NCBI GenBank assembly: GCA_017410605.1
Contig: JAFQQN010000017.1
Location: forward strand, 1 to 64,000
DNA: 64,000 nt
Direction: 5' to 3'
Source of the DNA: Clostridia bacterium
GTDB lineage: Bacteria; Bacillota; Clostridia; Oscillospirales; Acutalibacteraceae
This document shows positions 42,735 to 50,670 of the stretch, piece by piece. The stretch's first letter is position 1. Each line of letters begins with the position of its first letter. The position numbers and the translations under genes were made by a program. The notes under the pieces were generated by a model. It was not told where the DNA came from and ran no database searches. It saw only the letters and a program-made list of their open reading frames with translations.

Positions 42735-44480
42735 ATGGATATGATCAATATTAAAATTAATGGTATGCCCCTGAGCGTACCTGCCGGTACTACTATTCTG
42801 GAAGCTGCAAGAGAGCTTGGTATAGAAATTCCTACTCTTTGCCATATGAAGGACCTTAACGAAATCGGCGCTTGTCGTATTTGCGTTGTTGAGGTTAAGG
42901 GAGCTCGTTCTTTGGTTGCTTCCTGTGTGTACCCTGTTAATGAGGGTATGGAGGTATTCACAAATACCCCCCGTGTGCTTAATGCAAGAAAGAAAACATT
43001 AGAGCTTATTCTCTCTACTCACGACCGTAAGTGCCTTTCCTGTACACGTAGCGGTAAGTGTGAGCTTCAGTCTCTTTGTAATGAGCTTGGTGTTGAGGAC
43101 GAAGGTAAATATGATGGCGAGAGAAAGGTTTACACTTTAGATACCAGCTCTGCCCATATGGTTCGTGATAACAACAAGTGTATTCTTTGCCGTCGTTGCG
43201 TTGCCGCTTGCCGTCAGCAGTTTGTTGGCGTTATCGGTCCTAACAACCGTGGTTTTGAAACCTCAATCGGTTGCGCATTTGAAAAGAATTTGGGCGAAAC
43301 CGCTTGTATCAACTGCGGTCAGTGTATTGTAAGCTGTCCCACCGGTGCTCTTGCTGAGCGTGATGATACCGATAAGGTATTTGCCGCTTTGGCAGACCCC
43401 ACAAAGCACGTTGTTGTTCAAACAGCTCCTTCTATTCGTGCTACTTTGGGCGAATGCTTCGATATGCCTGTTGGCACCAATGTTGAGGGCAAAATGGTTG
43501 CAGCTCTTCGTCGTCTTGGCTTTGATAAGGTGTTCGACACCGACTTTGCCGCCGACCTTACCATTATGGAAGAGGCAAACGAGTTTATTGACCGCGTTCA
43601 AAACGGTGGAAAGCTTCCCCTTATTACCTCCTGCTCACCTGGTTGGGTTAAGTTCTGCGAAATGTATCACCCCGACCTTTTAGAAAATGTTTCCAGCTGT
43701 AAATCTCCTCAGCAGATGTTTGGTGCAGTTATTAAAACTTGGTATGCTGAAACAAACGGTATTGACCCTAAAGATATTGTTTCTGTTTCTGTTATGCCCT
43801 GTACTGCCAAAAAGTTTGAGGTTGACCGTGACGATCAGGCTGCCGCAGGTGTTGCTGATGTTGATATTTCTATCACAACCCGCGAGCTTGCACGTATGAT
43901 TCAAAAGGCTGCTATAAACTTCAACCTCCTCCCCGATGAGGCATTCGACAATCCTCTTGGCGAAAGCACCGGCGCAAGTGTTATCTTCGGTGCTACCGGC
44001 GGTGTTATGGAAGCTGCTCTTCGTACAGCTGTTGAAACCCTTACAGGTAAAGAGCTTGACAGTGTAGATTTCGAAGCTGTTCGCGGTACTGCTCCTATTA
44101 AAGAGGCTACTTTAAATGTTGAGGGTATGGATGTTAAGGTTGCTGTTGCCAGTGGTGCTTCTGCAGCACACGTTCTTCTTAACCGTGTTAAGAATGGCGA
44201 ACAGTTCCACTTTATTGAGATTATGGGTTGCCCCGGCGGCTGTGTAAACGGCGGCGGTCAGCCTCATCAGCCTGCATCAGTTCGTAGCTTTACCGACCTT
44301 AAGGCCCTTCGTGCAGCAGCACTTTATGCAGACGATGCTTCTAAGGCAATAAGAAAATCTCACGAGAATCCTATGATTAAAAAGCTTTATGCAGAGTATT
44401 TGGAGAAGCCCGGCAGCCACAAGGCTCACGAAATTCTCCATACCTCTTATGTAGACCGCTCTAAGGACTACATTAAATAA
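42735..44480 (+). CDS. hydA: [FeFe] hydrogenase catalytic subunit, trimeric NADH-dependent type
   Basis: A 581-residue [FeFe] hydrogenase making H2 from reduced ferredoxin plus NADH with HydB and HydC. Order: N-terminal [2Fe-2S] domain (about 1-75), a His-ligated [4Fe-4S] motif ('CLSCTRSGKCELQSLC'), two [4Fe-4S] motifs ('CILCRRCVAAC', 'CINCGQCIVSCP'), then the H-cluster domain with L1 'TSCSPGW' at 298-304, L2 'MPCTAKKFE' and L3 'EIMGCPGGCVNGGGQP', plus the small-subunit domain. S301 in L1 replaces the usual second Cys (TSCCPxW). The start is ATG 42735 behind GGGAG; a GTG nine bases earlier is too close to that site. Confidence 0.95.
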   Translation: MDMINIKINGMPLSVPAGTTILEAARELGIEIPTLCHMKDLNEIGACRICVVEVKGARSLVASCVYPVNEGMEVFTNTPRVLNARKKTLELILSTHDRKCLSCTRSGKCELQSLCNELGVEDEGKYDGERKVYTLDTSSAHMVRDNNKCILCRRCVAACRQQFVGVIGPNNRGFETSIGCAFEKNLGETACINCGQCIVSCPTGALAERDDTDKVFAALADPTKHVVVQTAPSIRATLGECFDMPVGTNVEGKMVAALRRLGFDKVFDTDFAADLTIMEEANEFIDRVQNGGKLPLITSCSPGWVKFCEMYHPDLLENVSSCKSPQQMFGAVIKTWYAETNGIDPKDIVSVSVMPCTAKKFEVDRDDQAAAGVADVDISITTRELARMIQKAAINFNLLPDEAFDNPLGESTGASVIFGATGGVMEAALRTAVETLTGKELDSVDFEAVRGTAPIKEATLNVEGMDVKVAVASGASAAHVLLNRVKNGEQFHFIEIMGCPGGCVNGGGQPHQPASVRSFTDLKALRAAALYADDASKAIRKSHENPMIKKLYAEYLEKPGSHKAHEILHTSYVDRSKDYIK

Positions 44481-44497
44481 TTTAAGCAAGCTTGTTT

Positions 44498-44530
44498 TAA
44501 GAACCGTGCCGTTTGGTGCGGTTCTTTTTA
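44498..44530 (+). terminator. Terminator of the hydrogenase operon
   Basis: AAGAACCG pairs with CGGTTCTT (with inner GCC/GGT pairing), followed by TTTAT. Confidence 0.8.
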
Positions 44531-44582
44531 TGTTTAAAATACTAAGAAATGTTAAGAGAATGTAAAACCTCAGATAGCGTTA

Positions 44583-44611
44583 TTGACTTATAAAAAAAAT
44601 AGTGATAAAAT
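44583..44611 (+). promoter_or_regulatory. Promoter of the marR-ABC exporter operon
   Basis: TTGACT (44583-44588), 17 bases, TAAAAT (44606-44611). Confidence 0.8.
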
Positions 44612-44627
44612 GTTAGGGTACTAACAT
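44610..44627. promoter_or_regulatory. MarR-type operator
   Basis: ATGTTAG-GGTA-CTAACAT is a perfect 7-bp inverted repeat that begins in the -10 element and covers the transcription start. Position and symmetry fit autoregulation by the MarR protein encoded 27 bases downstream. Confidence 0.72.
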
Positions 44628-44653
44628 ATTTTATAACGGTTATGAGGTGAAGT

Positions 44654-45091
44654 ATGGAAAAAAACCAAAGAATAGGCCTTACTGTAAAAAGAATAGCCAA
44701 CCTTTTTAAAAGGGAAGTAGATAAAGCCATTGCAGATAGGGGTATAGAAGAACTGACAGGAATGCAAAGCTTCGTAATACGCTACCTTGTGCGTAACGGT
44801 GAAAAAGATGTTTTTCAAAAGGATATTGAAAAAGAGTTTGCTGTAAGGCGCTCTACAGCTACAGCTATGCTTCAGCTTTTAGAAAAAAACGGTTATATAA
44901 TAAGGGTCACAAGCCCTAATGATGCTCGGCTTAAAAAAATTGTTTTAACCGACAAGGCTTTTCAGCGGCATAATATTATTTGTGAAGAGATTGATAAGAC
45001 CGAACAGCGGCTGTATGATGGTCTTACTAAAGAAGAAATTGCTATCTTTTTTAAGGTTGCCGAAAAACTTAAAGAAAATTTAGGAGAGTGA
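44654..45091 (+). CDS. MarR-family transcriptional repressor
   Basis: A 145-residue winged-helix regulator of the MarR family. Residues about 55-100 carry the recognition region ('KDIEKEFAVRRSTATAMLQLLEKNGYI') and wing ('SPNDARLKKIVLT'), flanked by dimerisation helices. It should repress its own operon from the palindrome at 44610-44627 until a drug-like or other ligand releases it. The ABC genes follow after 3 bases. A GAGGTGAAG ribosome site precedes the ATG. Confidence 0.92.
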   Translation: MEKNQRIGLTVKRIANLFKREVDKAIADRGIEELTGMQSFVIRYLVRNGEKDVFQKDIEKEFAVRRSTATAMLQLLEKNGYIIRVTSPNDARLKKIVLTDKAFQRHNIICEEIDKTEQRLYDGLTKEEIAIFFKVAEKLKENLGE

Positions 45092-45094
45092 CTT

Positions 45095-46837
45095 ATGTTA
45101 AAACGTCTTGCAAAATGCATAAGGGAATATAAACTGCCTTCAATTATAGCGCCAATAACAATAATGCTTGAGGTTGCTATGGAGGTAATTATACCAATTC
45201 TTATGGCGGAGCTTATAGATAACGGTATTCAGGGTAACGGTGGCGCCGGAGATATGCCTTATGTATTAAAAATAGGTATAATTCTAATTGTGTGCTGCGT
45301 TCTTTCAATGTTGTTTGGCATAATATCGGGAAGATGCGCCGCTAAAGCTTCTACAGGTTTTGCGAAAAATGTTCGCCACGATATGTATTATAACATTCAA
45401 AACTTTTCTTTTAAAAGCATTGATAAGTTTTCAACCTCTAGTCTTGTGACCCGCCTTACAACCGATGTTTCTAATTTGCAAAATACATATCAAATGCTTA
45501 TTAGAATTGCATTCAGAAGCCCGGCGATATTTGTGTTTTCTCTTGTTATGGCTTTTAAGGTTAATGCGAGTCTGTCGTTAGTCTTCCTTTGCATTATTCC
45601 CATTTTGGCTTTAGGGCTTTTATATATTATGGGAAATGCCCACCCAATTTTCAGAAGAGTTTTTAAAACCTATGATAAGCTTAACAACGTTGTTCAGGAA
45701 AATCTTAGAGGAATAAGGGTAGTAAAATCCTATGTAAGAGCTGACTACGAGATAGAAAAATTTGAAGATGTTTCGGGAGATATTTATAAAAAATTCTCAC
45801 GGGCAGAAAAGCTTGTTGCCATAAATGCCCCCCTTATGCAAAGTTGTATGTACGGCTCAATGCTACTAGTTGCTTGGTTTGGCTCGAAGCTAATTGTTTC
45901 CTCCACAATGACCCAAGGCGAATTGCTTAGTATGATAACCTATTCAATGCAAATTCTTTCCAGTCTTATGATGCTTTCAATGAATATTGTTATGATTTCA
46001 ATTTCCAGAGCTTCGGCAGAAAGAATTTACGAGGTTTTGGCAGAAGAAACAGATTTGACTAATCCTGAAAATCCGGTGTTCGTGGTTGAAGACGGAAGTA
46101 TTCAGTTTGAAAAGGTTTGTTTTTCATACGGTAAAAAGGGTGCCGGTCTTTGCCTTGATAATATAGATTTAAAAATCAATTCTGGCGAAACAGTGGGAAT
46201 AATAGGTGGCACAGGAAGTGCAAAATCCACCCTTATAAGTATGATTCCTCGCCTTTATGACGTTCAAAGCGGCTCGGTAAAGGTAGGCGGTAAAGACGTT
46301 AGGGAATATGACATAACTGCCCTAAGAAACGAGGTTGCAATCGTACTTCAGAAAAACGAGTTGTTTTCAGGCACTATTAAAGAAAATCTGCGTTGGGGTA
46401 ATGAAAATGCAACTGACGAAGAGATTATTCATGCCTGCAAATTAGCACAGGCCGATGGTTTTATTACCTCTTTCCCCAAGGGGTATGATACATATATTGA
46501 ACAGGGCGGAAGCAATGTTTCGGGCGGTCAGAAGCAAAGGCTTTGTATAGCCAGGGCTCTTCTTAAAAACCCAAAGATACTTATTTTAGACGATTCTACC
46601 AGTGCTGTTGATACCGCAACTGATGCTAGTATTCGAAAGGCCTTTGCTGAGGAGATACCCGGCACAACAAAGCTTATTATAGCGCAAAGAATTTCTTCGG
46701 TGCAGTTTGCCGATAAAATTATTGTGCTTGACAATGGTAAGATTAACGCCGTTGGAACACATGAAGAGTTGCTTGCAGGCAATGAGATTTATAGAGAAGT
46801 ATATTTATCACAGCAGAAAGGGGGAAATGAGAAATGA
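45095..46837 (+). CDS. ABC exporter half-transporter A (degenerate catalytic site)
   Basis: A 580-residue fused membrane/ATPase half-transporter of the heterodimeric type (BmrC/LmrC-like). Six transmembrane helices occupy about 1-310. The ATPase has Walker A 'GGTGSAKST', signature 'NVSGGQKQRL' and Walker B 'ILILDDSTSAVD', in which Asp stands where the catalytic Glu is normally found. The partner encoded next has a full Glu, so only one of the two composite ATP sites should be fully catalytic, as in known heterodimers. Walker A has Ala before the Lys (SAKST). Its stop overlaps the partner's ATG by 4 bases. The likely role is multidrug or peptide export. Confidence 0.9.
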   Translation: MLKRLAKCIREYKLPSIIAPITIMLEVAMEVIIPILMAELIDNGIQGNGGAGDMPYVLKIGIILIVCCVLSMLFGIISGRCAAKASTGFAKNVRHDMYYNIQNFSFKSIDKFSTSSLVTRLTTDVSNLQNTYQMLIRIAFRSPAIFVFSLVMAFKVNASLSLVFLCIIPILALGLLYIMGNAHPIFRRVFKTYDKLNNVVQENLRGIRVVKSYVRADYEIEKFEDVSGDIYKKFSRAEKLVAINAPLMQSCMYGSMLLVAWFGSKLIVSSTMTQGELLSMITYSMQILSSLMMLSMNIVMISISRASAERIYEVLAEETDLTNPENPVFVVEDGSIQFEKVCFSYGKKGAGLCLDNIDLKINSGETVGIIGGTGSAKSTLISMIPRLYDVQSGSVKVGGKDVREYDITALRNEVAIVLQKNELFSGTIKENLRWGNENATDEEIIHACKLAQADGFITSFPKGYDTYIEQGGSNVSGGQKQRLCIARALLKNPKILILDDSTSAVDTATDASIRKAFAEEIPGTTKLIIAQRISSVQFADKIIVLDNGKINAVGTHEELLAGNEIYREVYLSQQKGGNEK

Positions 46838-48783
46838 TGCAAGGCAGAGCACCCGGAAGAAGAGGCCCGGGAAATTATGCAAAACCACAAAACAAGGTGC
46901 AAAAGAAAACCTTGGTAAGGCTTTCAAAATATTTGTGGGAATATAAGGTACGACTTGTTTTTGTTATACTTTGTATTATTATAAGTTCTATAGTCGGCGT
47001 TGCTATTTCTACTTCTATCGGTCGTTTGATAGACGATTATATAACCCCTATGCTTGTTACTGGCTCTACAGATTTTTCACCCCTTTTAAAGGCGGTAATC
47101 ACTATGGCAGTTATATGCGCTATGGGTGTAATTTCCACCTTTTTATACAACCGTTTTATGGTAGATATTGCTCAGGGAGTTTTAAAAAGTATTAGAAACA
47201 AAATGTTTTCTCATATGCAAGGTCTTTCTATAAAATATTTTGATACACACTCTCATGGTGATGTAATGAGCCATTACACTAACGATACTGATACCTTAAG
47301 GCAAATGATTTCTCAAACCGTGCCACACCTTTTTTCTTCGTTAGTTTCTATAGTTTCGGTCTTTGCGGCAATGGTATCAACAAGTATTTATCTTACAGTT
47401 TTTGTTCTTATTTCGGTAAGCGGAATGTTATTTTTGGCCGGTAAGATTGGTGGAAAAAGCGGAAGCTTCTTTGTAAAGCAACAAAAATCTTTAGGAAAAA
47501 TTAACGGTTTTATAGAAGAAATGGTTAACGGCCAAAAGGTTGTTAAGGTATTTTGTCATGAAGAAAAGGCCAAAAAACAGTTTGATGAGTTAAATGAAGA
47601 CCTTTGTTATAACGCTGCCGAGGCAAATAAATTTGCAAATATAATGGGGCCTCTTACCAACAACTACGGCCATATTCAATATGTATTGGTGGCCGCCCTT
47701 GGTGCCCTTTTGGCAATAACTAAGCTTGGCGCGTTTCCGCAGCTTGGCATTAGCTTTGGCGGTCTTGCAGGGCTTACTTTAGGTGATATTGCCGCGTTTT
47801 TACTTCTTAGCAAAAGCTTTACAATGCCCATAAACCAAATATCTCAGCAGTTTAATTCAGTGGTTATGGCTTTAGCCGGAGCAGACAGAATTTTTGAGCT
47901 TATGGACCAAGAGGAAGAAGAGGACGAGGGCTATGTAACCCTTGTTAACGCAAAAGAGGTTGACGGAAATCTTGTAGAAAGCGAAAAAAGAACCGGAATT
48001 TGGGCTTGGAAGCACCCGCACGGTGATGGCACAGTAACCTATACACGTTTGAACGGTGATGTTCGCCTTACCGATGTAGATTTTGGCTATAAGCCTGAAA
48101 AACAGGTTTTGCACAACATTTCTCTTTACGCTAAGCCGGGTCAAAAGGTGGCCTTTGTTGGTGCTACCGGTGCCGGCAAAACAACCATAACAAATTTAAT
48201 AAACCGTTTTTACGATATTCAAGGTGGAAAAATACATTACGATGGCATTAATATTAATAAAATAAAGAAAACCGACCTGCGCCTCTCGCTTGGTGTGGTT
48301 TTACAAGAGGTTAATCTTTTCACCGGCACAGTTATGGAAAACATTCGCTATGGAAAACTAGATGCCACCGACGAGGAATGTATTGCCGCCGCTAAACTTG
48401 CAAATGCCGATGGTTTTATAAAAATGTTGCCAGAGGGTTATAATACGGTTCTAAAGGGTGACGGCGCAGGGCTGTCACAAGGTCAGCGTCAGCTTATTTC
48501 TATAGCAAGGGCGGCGGTTGCCGATCCCCCTGTTATGATTTTAGACGAGGCCACCTCTAGTATTGACACAAGAACCGAGGCTATAGTTTCAAAGGGAATG
48601 GATAAGCTAATGGAGGGCAGAACGGTATTTGTTATTGCCCACCGTCTTTCTACTGTTCAAAATGCAGATGTTATTATGGTACTTGAACAGGGAAAAATAA
48701 TAGAAAGAGGAAGCCATGATGACCTTATAGCCCAAAAGGGAAAGTATTATCAATTATATACAGGCGCTTTTGAGCTTGAATGA
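46834..48783 (+). CDS. ABC exporter half-transporter B (catalytic partner)
   Basis: A 649-residue half-transporter, partner of the preceding gene product. After a basic N-terminal tail (about 1-35) come six helices to about 340. An unusual acidic insertion of about 60 residues (about 350-410, including 'DQEEEEDEGY') separates the membrane part from the ATPase domain, which has Walker A 'GATGAGKTT', signature 'LSQGQRQL' and Walker B 'MILDEATSSID' with the catalytic Glu. The signature LSQGQ deviates from LSGGQ and would face the other subunit's site. This matches the asymmetry of BmrCD/LmrCD-like exporters. Confidence 0.9.
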   Translation: MMQGRAPGRRGPGNYAKPQNKVQKKTLVRLSKYLWEYKVRLVFVILCIIISSIVGVAISTSIGRLIDDYITPMLVTGSTDFSPLLKAVITMAVICAMGVISTFLYNRFMVDIAQGVLKSIRNKMFSHMQGLSIKYFDTHSHGDVMSHYTNDTDTLRQMISQTVPHLFSSLVSIVSVFAAMVSTSIYLTVFVLISVSGMLFLAGKIGGKSGSFFVKQQKSLGKINGFIEEMVNGQKVVKVFCHEEKAKKQFDELNEDLCYNAAEANKFANIMGPLTNNYGHIQYVLVAALGALLAITKLGAFPQLGISFGGLAGLTLGDIAAFLLLSKSFTMPINQISQQFNSVVMALAGADRIFELMDQEEEEDEGYVTLVNAKEVDGNLVESEKRTGIWAWKHPHGDGTVTYTRLNGDVRLTDVDFGYKPEKQVLHNISLYAKPGQKVAFVGATGAGKTTITNLINRFYDIQGGKIHYDGININKIKKTDLRLSLGVVLQEVNLFTGTVMENIRYGKLDATDEECIAAAKLANADGFIKMLPEGYNTVLKGDGAGLSQGQRQLISIARAAVADPPVMILDEATSSIDTRTEAIVSKGMDKLMEGRTVFVIAHRLSTVQNADVIMVLEQGKIIERGSHDDLIAQKGKYYQLYTGAFELE

Positions 48784-48826
48784 TTGGCGAAAAAATTAAG
48801 CCATTTTTCAAAGTTTAAATCTATTT

Positions 48827-48864
48827 AATCTGCCCCGAAGTAATGCTTCGGGGCAGATTTTTTA
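48827..48864 (+). terminator. Terminator of the ABC exporter operon
   Basis: ATCTGCCCCGAAG pairs perfectly with CTTCGGGGCAGAT around TAATG, followed by TTTTTATG. Confidence 0.9.
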
Positions 48865-48901
48865 TGTAGGGGGATTATATTTTAAATTTCAATTAAAATT
48901 G

Positions 48902-48927
48902 TATTACAGGGCGGCAGACCTGTAATA
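48902..48927. promoter_or_regulatory. Perfect inverted repeat in the promoter region of the phage packaging cassette
   Basis: TATTACAGG (48902-48910), 8-base spacer, CCTGTAATA (48919-48927). It overlaps a possible promoter (TTGTAT 48899-48904 and TAATAA 48923-48928, 18-base spacing). Could be an operator for an unlinked repressor, or a terminase-recognition (pac/cos-like) site. Confidence 0.6.
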
Positions 48928-48945
48928 ATTTATGGAAGTGATAAT

Positions 48946-49227
48946 ATGGAAGAAAAAGCCGACAGCAGTAGCAAGGCAAGGGATAAAAGACCCAGAAAAA
49001 TGGGCAATAAAAAAAGAAAGGATAATTTATTACTTGCAACCGATAGCGCAATACACCGCCTAAAGTCTTTGGCACAGCCGGGTGGAGATGTGGAAAAGAT
49101 GGATATAAAGGACCTAAAAAATTTTATATCATCTATAAAAGAGCTTTCGGGAATATCGTCAGATTTGAATGATTCAACTTTGGGCGGAGTGGTAGTTTTG
49201 CCAGAGGTAAAAATAGATGAACAGTAA
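48946..49227 (+). CDS. Small basic protein upstream of the terminase (possible small-terminase-position gene)
   Basis: A 93-residue protein of unknown family: a strongly basic, charged N-terminus (about 1-27, many Lys/Arg/Ser), then a helical stretch (about 30-75). It overlaps the large-terminase gene by 11 bases, the position where phages encode the small terminase, and the basic N-terminus could contact DNA. I do not recognise the fold of any known TerS, so this is a positional guess. Codon use looks like that of its neighbours. Confidence 0.5.
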   Translation: MEEKADSSSKARDKRPRKMGNKKRKDNLLLATDSAIHRLKSLAQPGGDVEKMDIKDLKNFISSIKELSGISSDLNDSTLGGVVVLPEVKIDEQ

Positions 49228-50653
49228 AGTTTGGGTTCCGCAGAAGAAACAGCTTATGTTTATGGAACGCCCTGAATATGAGTGTTTATATGGCGGCGCT
49301 GCAGGTGGAGGAAAGAGCGATGCCTTGTTGGCTGAGGCTCTTCGCCAGGTTCATATACCTCACTATACGGCGATAATTTTTCGCAAAACCGTGCCTCAAC
49401 TAAGCGAACTTGTTGACCGAAGCCGAACTATTTATAAGGCGGCTTTCCCCGGGGCGGTGTTTAATGCTCAAGAGCATTGTTGGAGATTTCCTTCAGGCGC
49501 AAAAATCTATTTCGGTAGTATGCAATATACAAAGGATAGGTTTAACTATCAGGGCAGAAGATATGATTTTATTGCCTTTGATGAGTTAACGCATTTTACG
49601 TGGGATGAATACAGCTATCTATTTTCAAGAAACCGCCCCTCCGGCCCCGGAACAAGAGTGTATCTAAGAGCAACCACAAACCCGGGCGGGGTAGGTCATG
49701 CCTGGGTTAAGGAAAGGTTTATAACGGCCGCGCCACCAATGACACCTATAAACGAGGAATATAAGGTGGCCTCCCCTGAGGGTAAGCTTCTAACCCTAAA
49801 CAGAAAGAGAATTTTTATACCCTCTTCGGTTTTCGATAACCGAGTGTTGCTGAAAAACGACCCCGATTATCTTGCCAACCTTGCCATGCTTCCCGAGGCC
49901 GAGAAAAAGGCTTTGCTTTACGGGAATTGGGATAGCTTTGATGGTCAGGTATTCACCGAATGGCGAAATGACCCCGAGCATTATGATGATATGCGCTTTA
50001 CCCACGTTGTAGAGCCCTTTAAAATTCCGAAAACCTGGCAGATATACAGGGGCTTTGACTTTGGTTACACAAGGCCGTTTAGCGTGGGCTGGTATGCCGC
50101 CGACTGTGACGGAAGACTTTATAGATTCAGAGAATACTACGGGTGCGACGGTGTTCCTAATAACGGACTTAGATTAGAACCTGCTCAGATTGCTCAGGGT
50201 ATAAAAGAAATAGAAGAGCAAGACCCCAACATAAGGGGGCGTACAGTTATAGGCATAGCCGACCCCTCAATTTTTGACGGCTCAAGAGGGCGAAGCGTGG
50301 CAGAGGTAATGGAAAAAAGCGGTGTATATTTCCGTCCGGGGGACAATGCTAGAATACCTGGAAAAATGCAGTTTCATTATCGCTTTGCCTTTGATAGCGA
50401 GGGAGTTCCAATGCTTTATATATTTAAAGGCTGTAAAAATTTTATAAGAACTATACCATCACTCAATTATTCTCAGTCTAATGTTGAAGATATTGACACC
50501 TCGGCCGAGGACCACATTTATGATGAATGCAGATATGTGTTAATGCATATTCCAATAAAAGCGCGGCGCAATCAATTGCAAAGTGGCAAAAATTCAAGCG
50601 AAATATTTTCGCCACTAGAAACAGGCCGCAAGGTAGAATTTTTGAGAATATAA
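49217..50653 (+). CDS. Phage terminase large subunit
   Basis: A 478-residue, seemingly complete TerL: the ATP-driven motor and nuclease that packages phage DNA. ATPase: Walker A 'GGAAGGGKS' (residues 26-34), Walker B 'FIAFDEL' near 121, coupling motif 'ATTNPGG' near 152. The RNase-H-like nuclease shows acidic residues in 'FDFGY' near 281, 'GIADPS' near 351 and 'DHIYDECRY' near 434. No frameshift or stop is present. It lies between a small ORF and a portal gene, with no capsid, tail, lysis or integrase genes nearby, which is unusual. Confidence 0.93.
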   Translation: MNSKVWVPQKKQLMFMERPEYECLYGGAAGGGKSDALLAEALRQVHIPHYTAIIFRKTVPQLSELVDRSRTIYKAAFPGAVFNAQEHCWRFPSGAKIYFGSMQYTKDRFNYQGRRYDFIAFDELTHFTWDEYSYLFSRNRPSGPGTRVYLRATTNPGGVGHAWVKERFITAAPPMTPINEEYKVASPEGKLLTLNRKRIFIPSSVFDNRVLLKNDPDYLANLAMLPEAEKKALLYGNWDSFDGQVFTEWRNDPEHYDDMRFTHVVEPFKIPKTWQIYRGFDFGYTRPFSVGWYAADCDGRLYRFREYYGCDGVPNNGLRLEPAQIAQGIKEIEEQDPNIRGRTVIGIADPSIFDGSRGRSVAEVMEKSGVYFRPGDNARIPGKMQFHYRFAFDSEGVPMLYIFKGCKNFIRTIPSLNYSQSNVEDIDTSAEDHIYDECRYVLMHIPIKARRNQLQSGKNSSEIFSPLETGRKVEFLRI

Positions 50654-50670
50654 CTGAAAGGAAAATTTAT

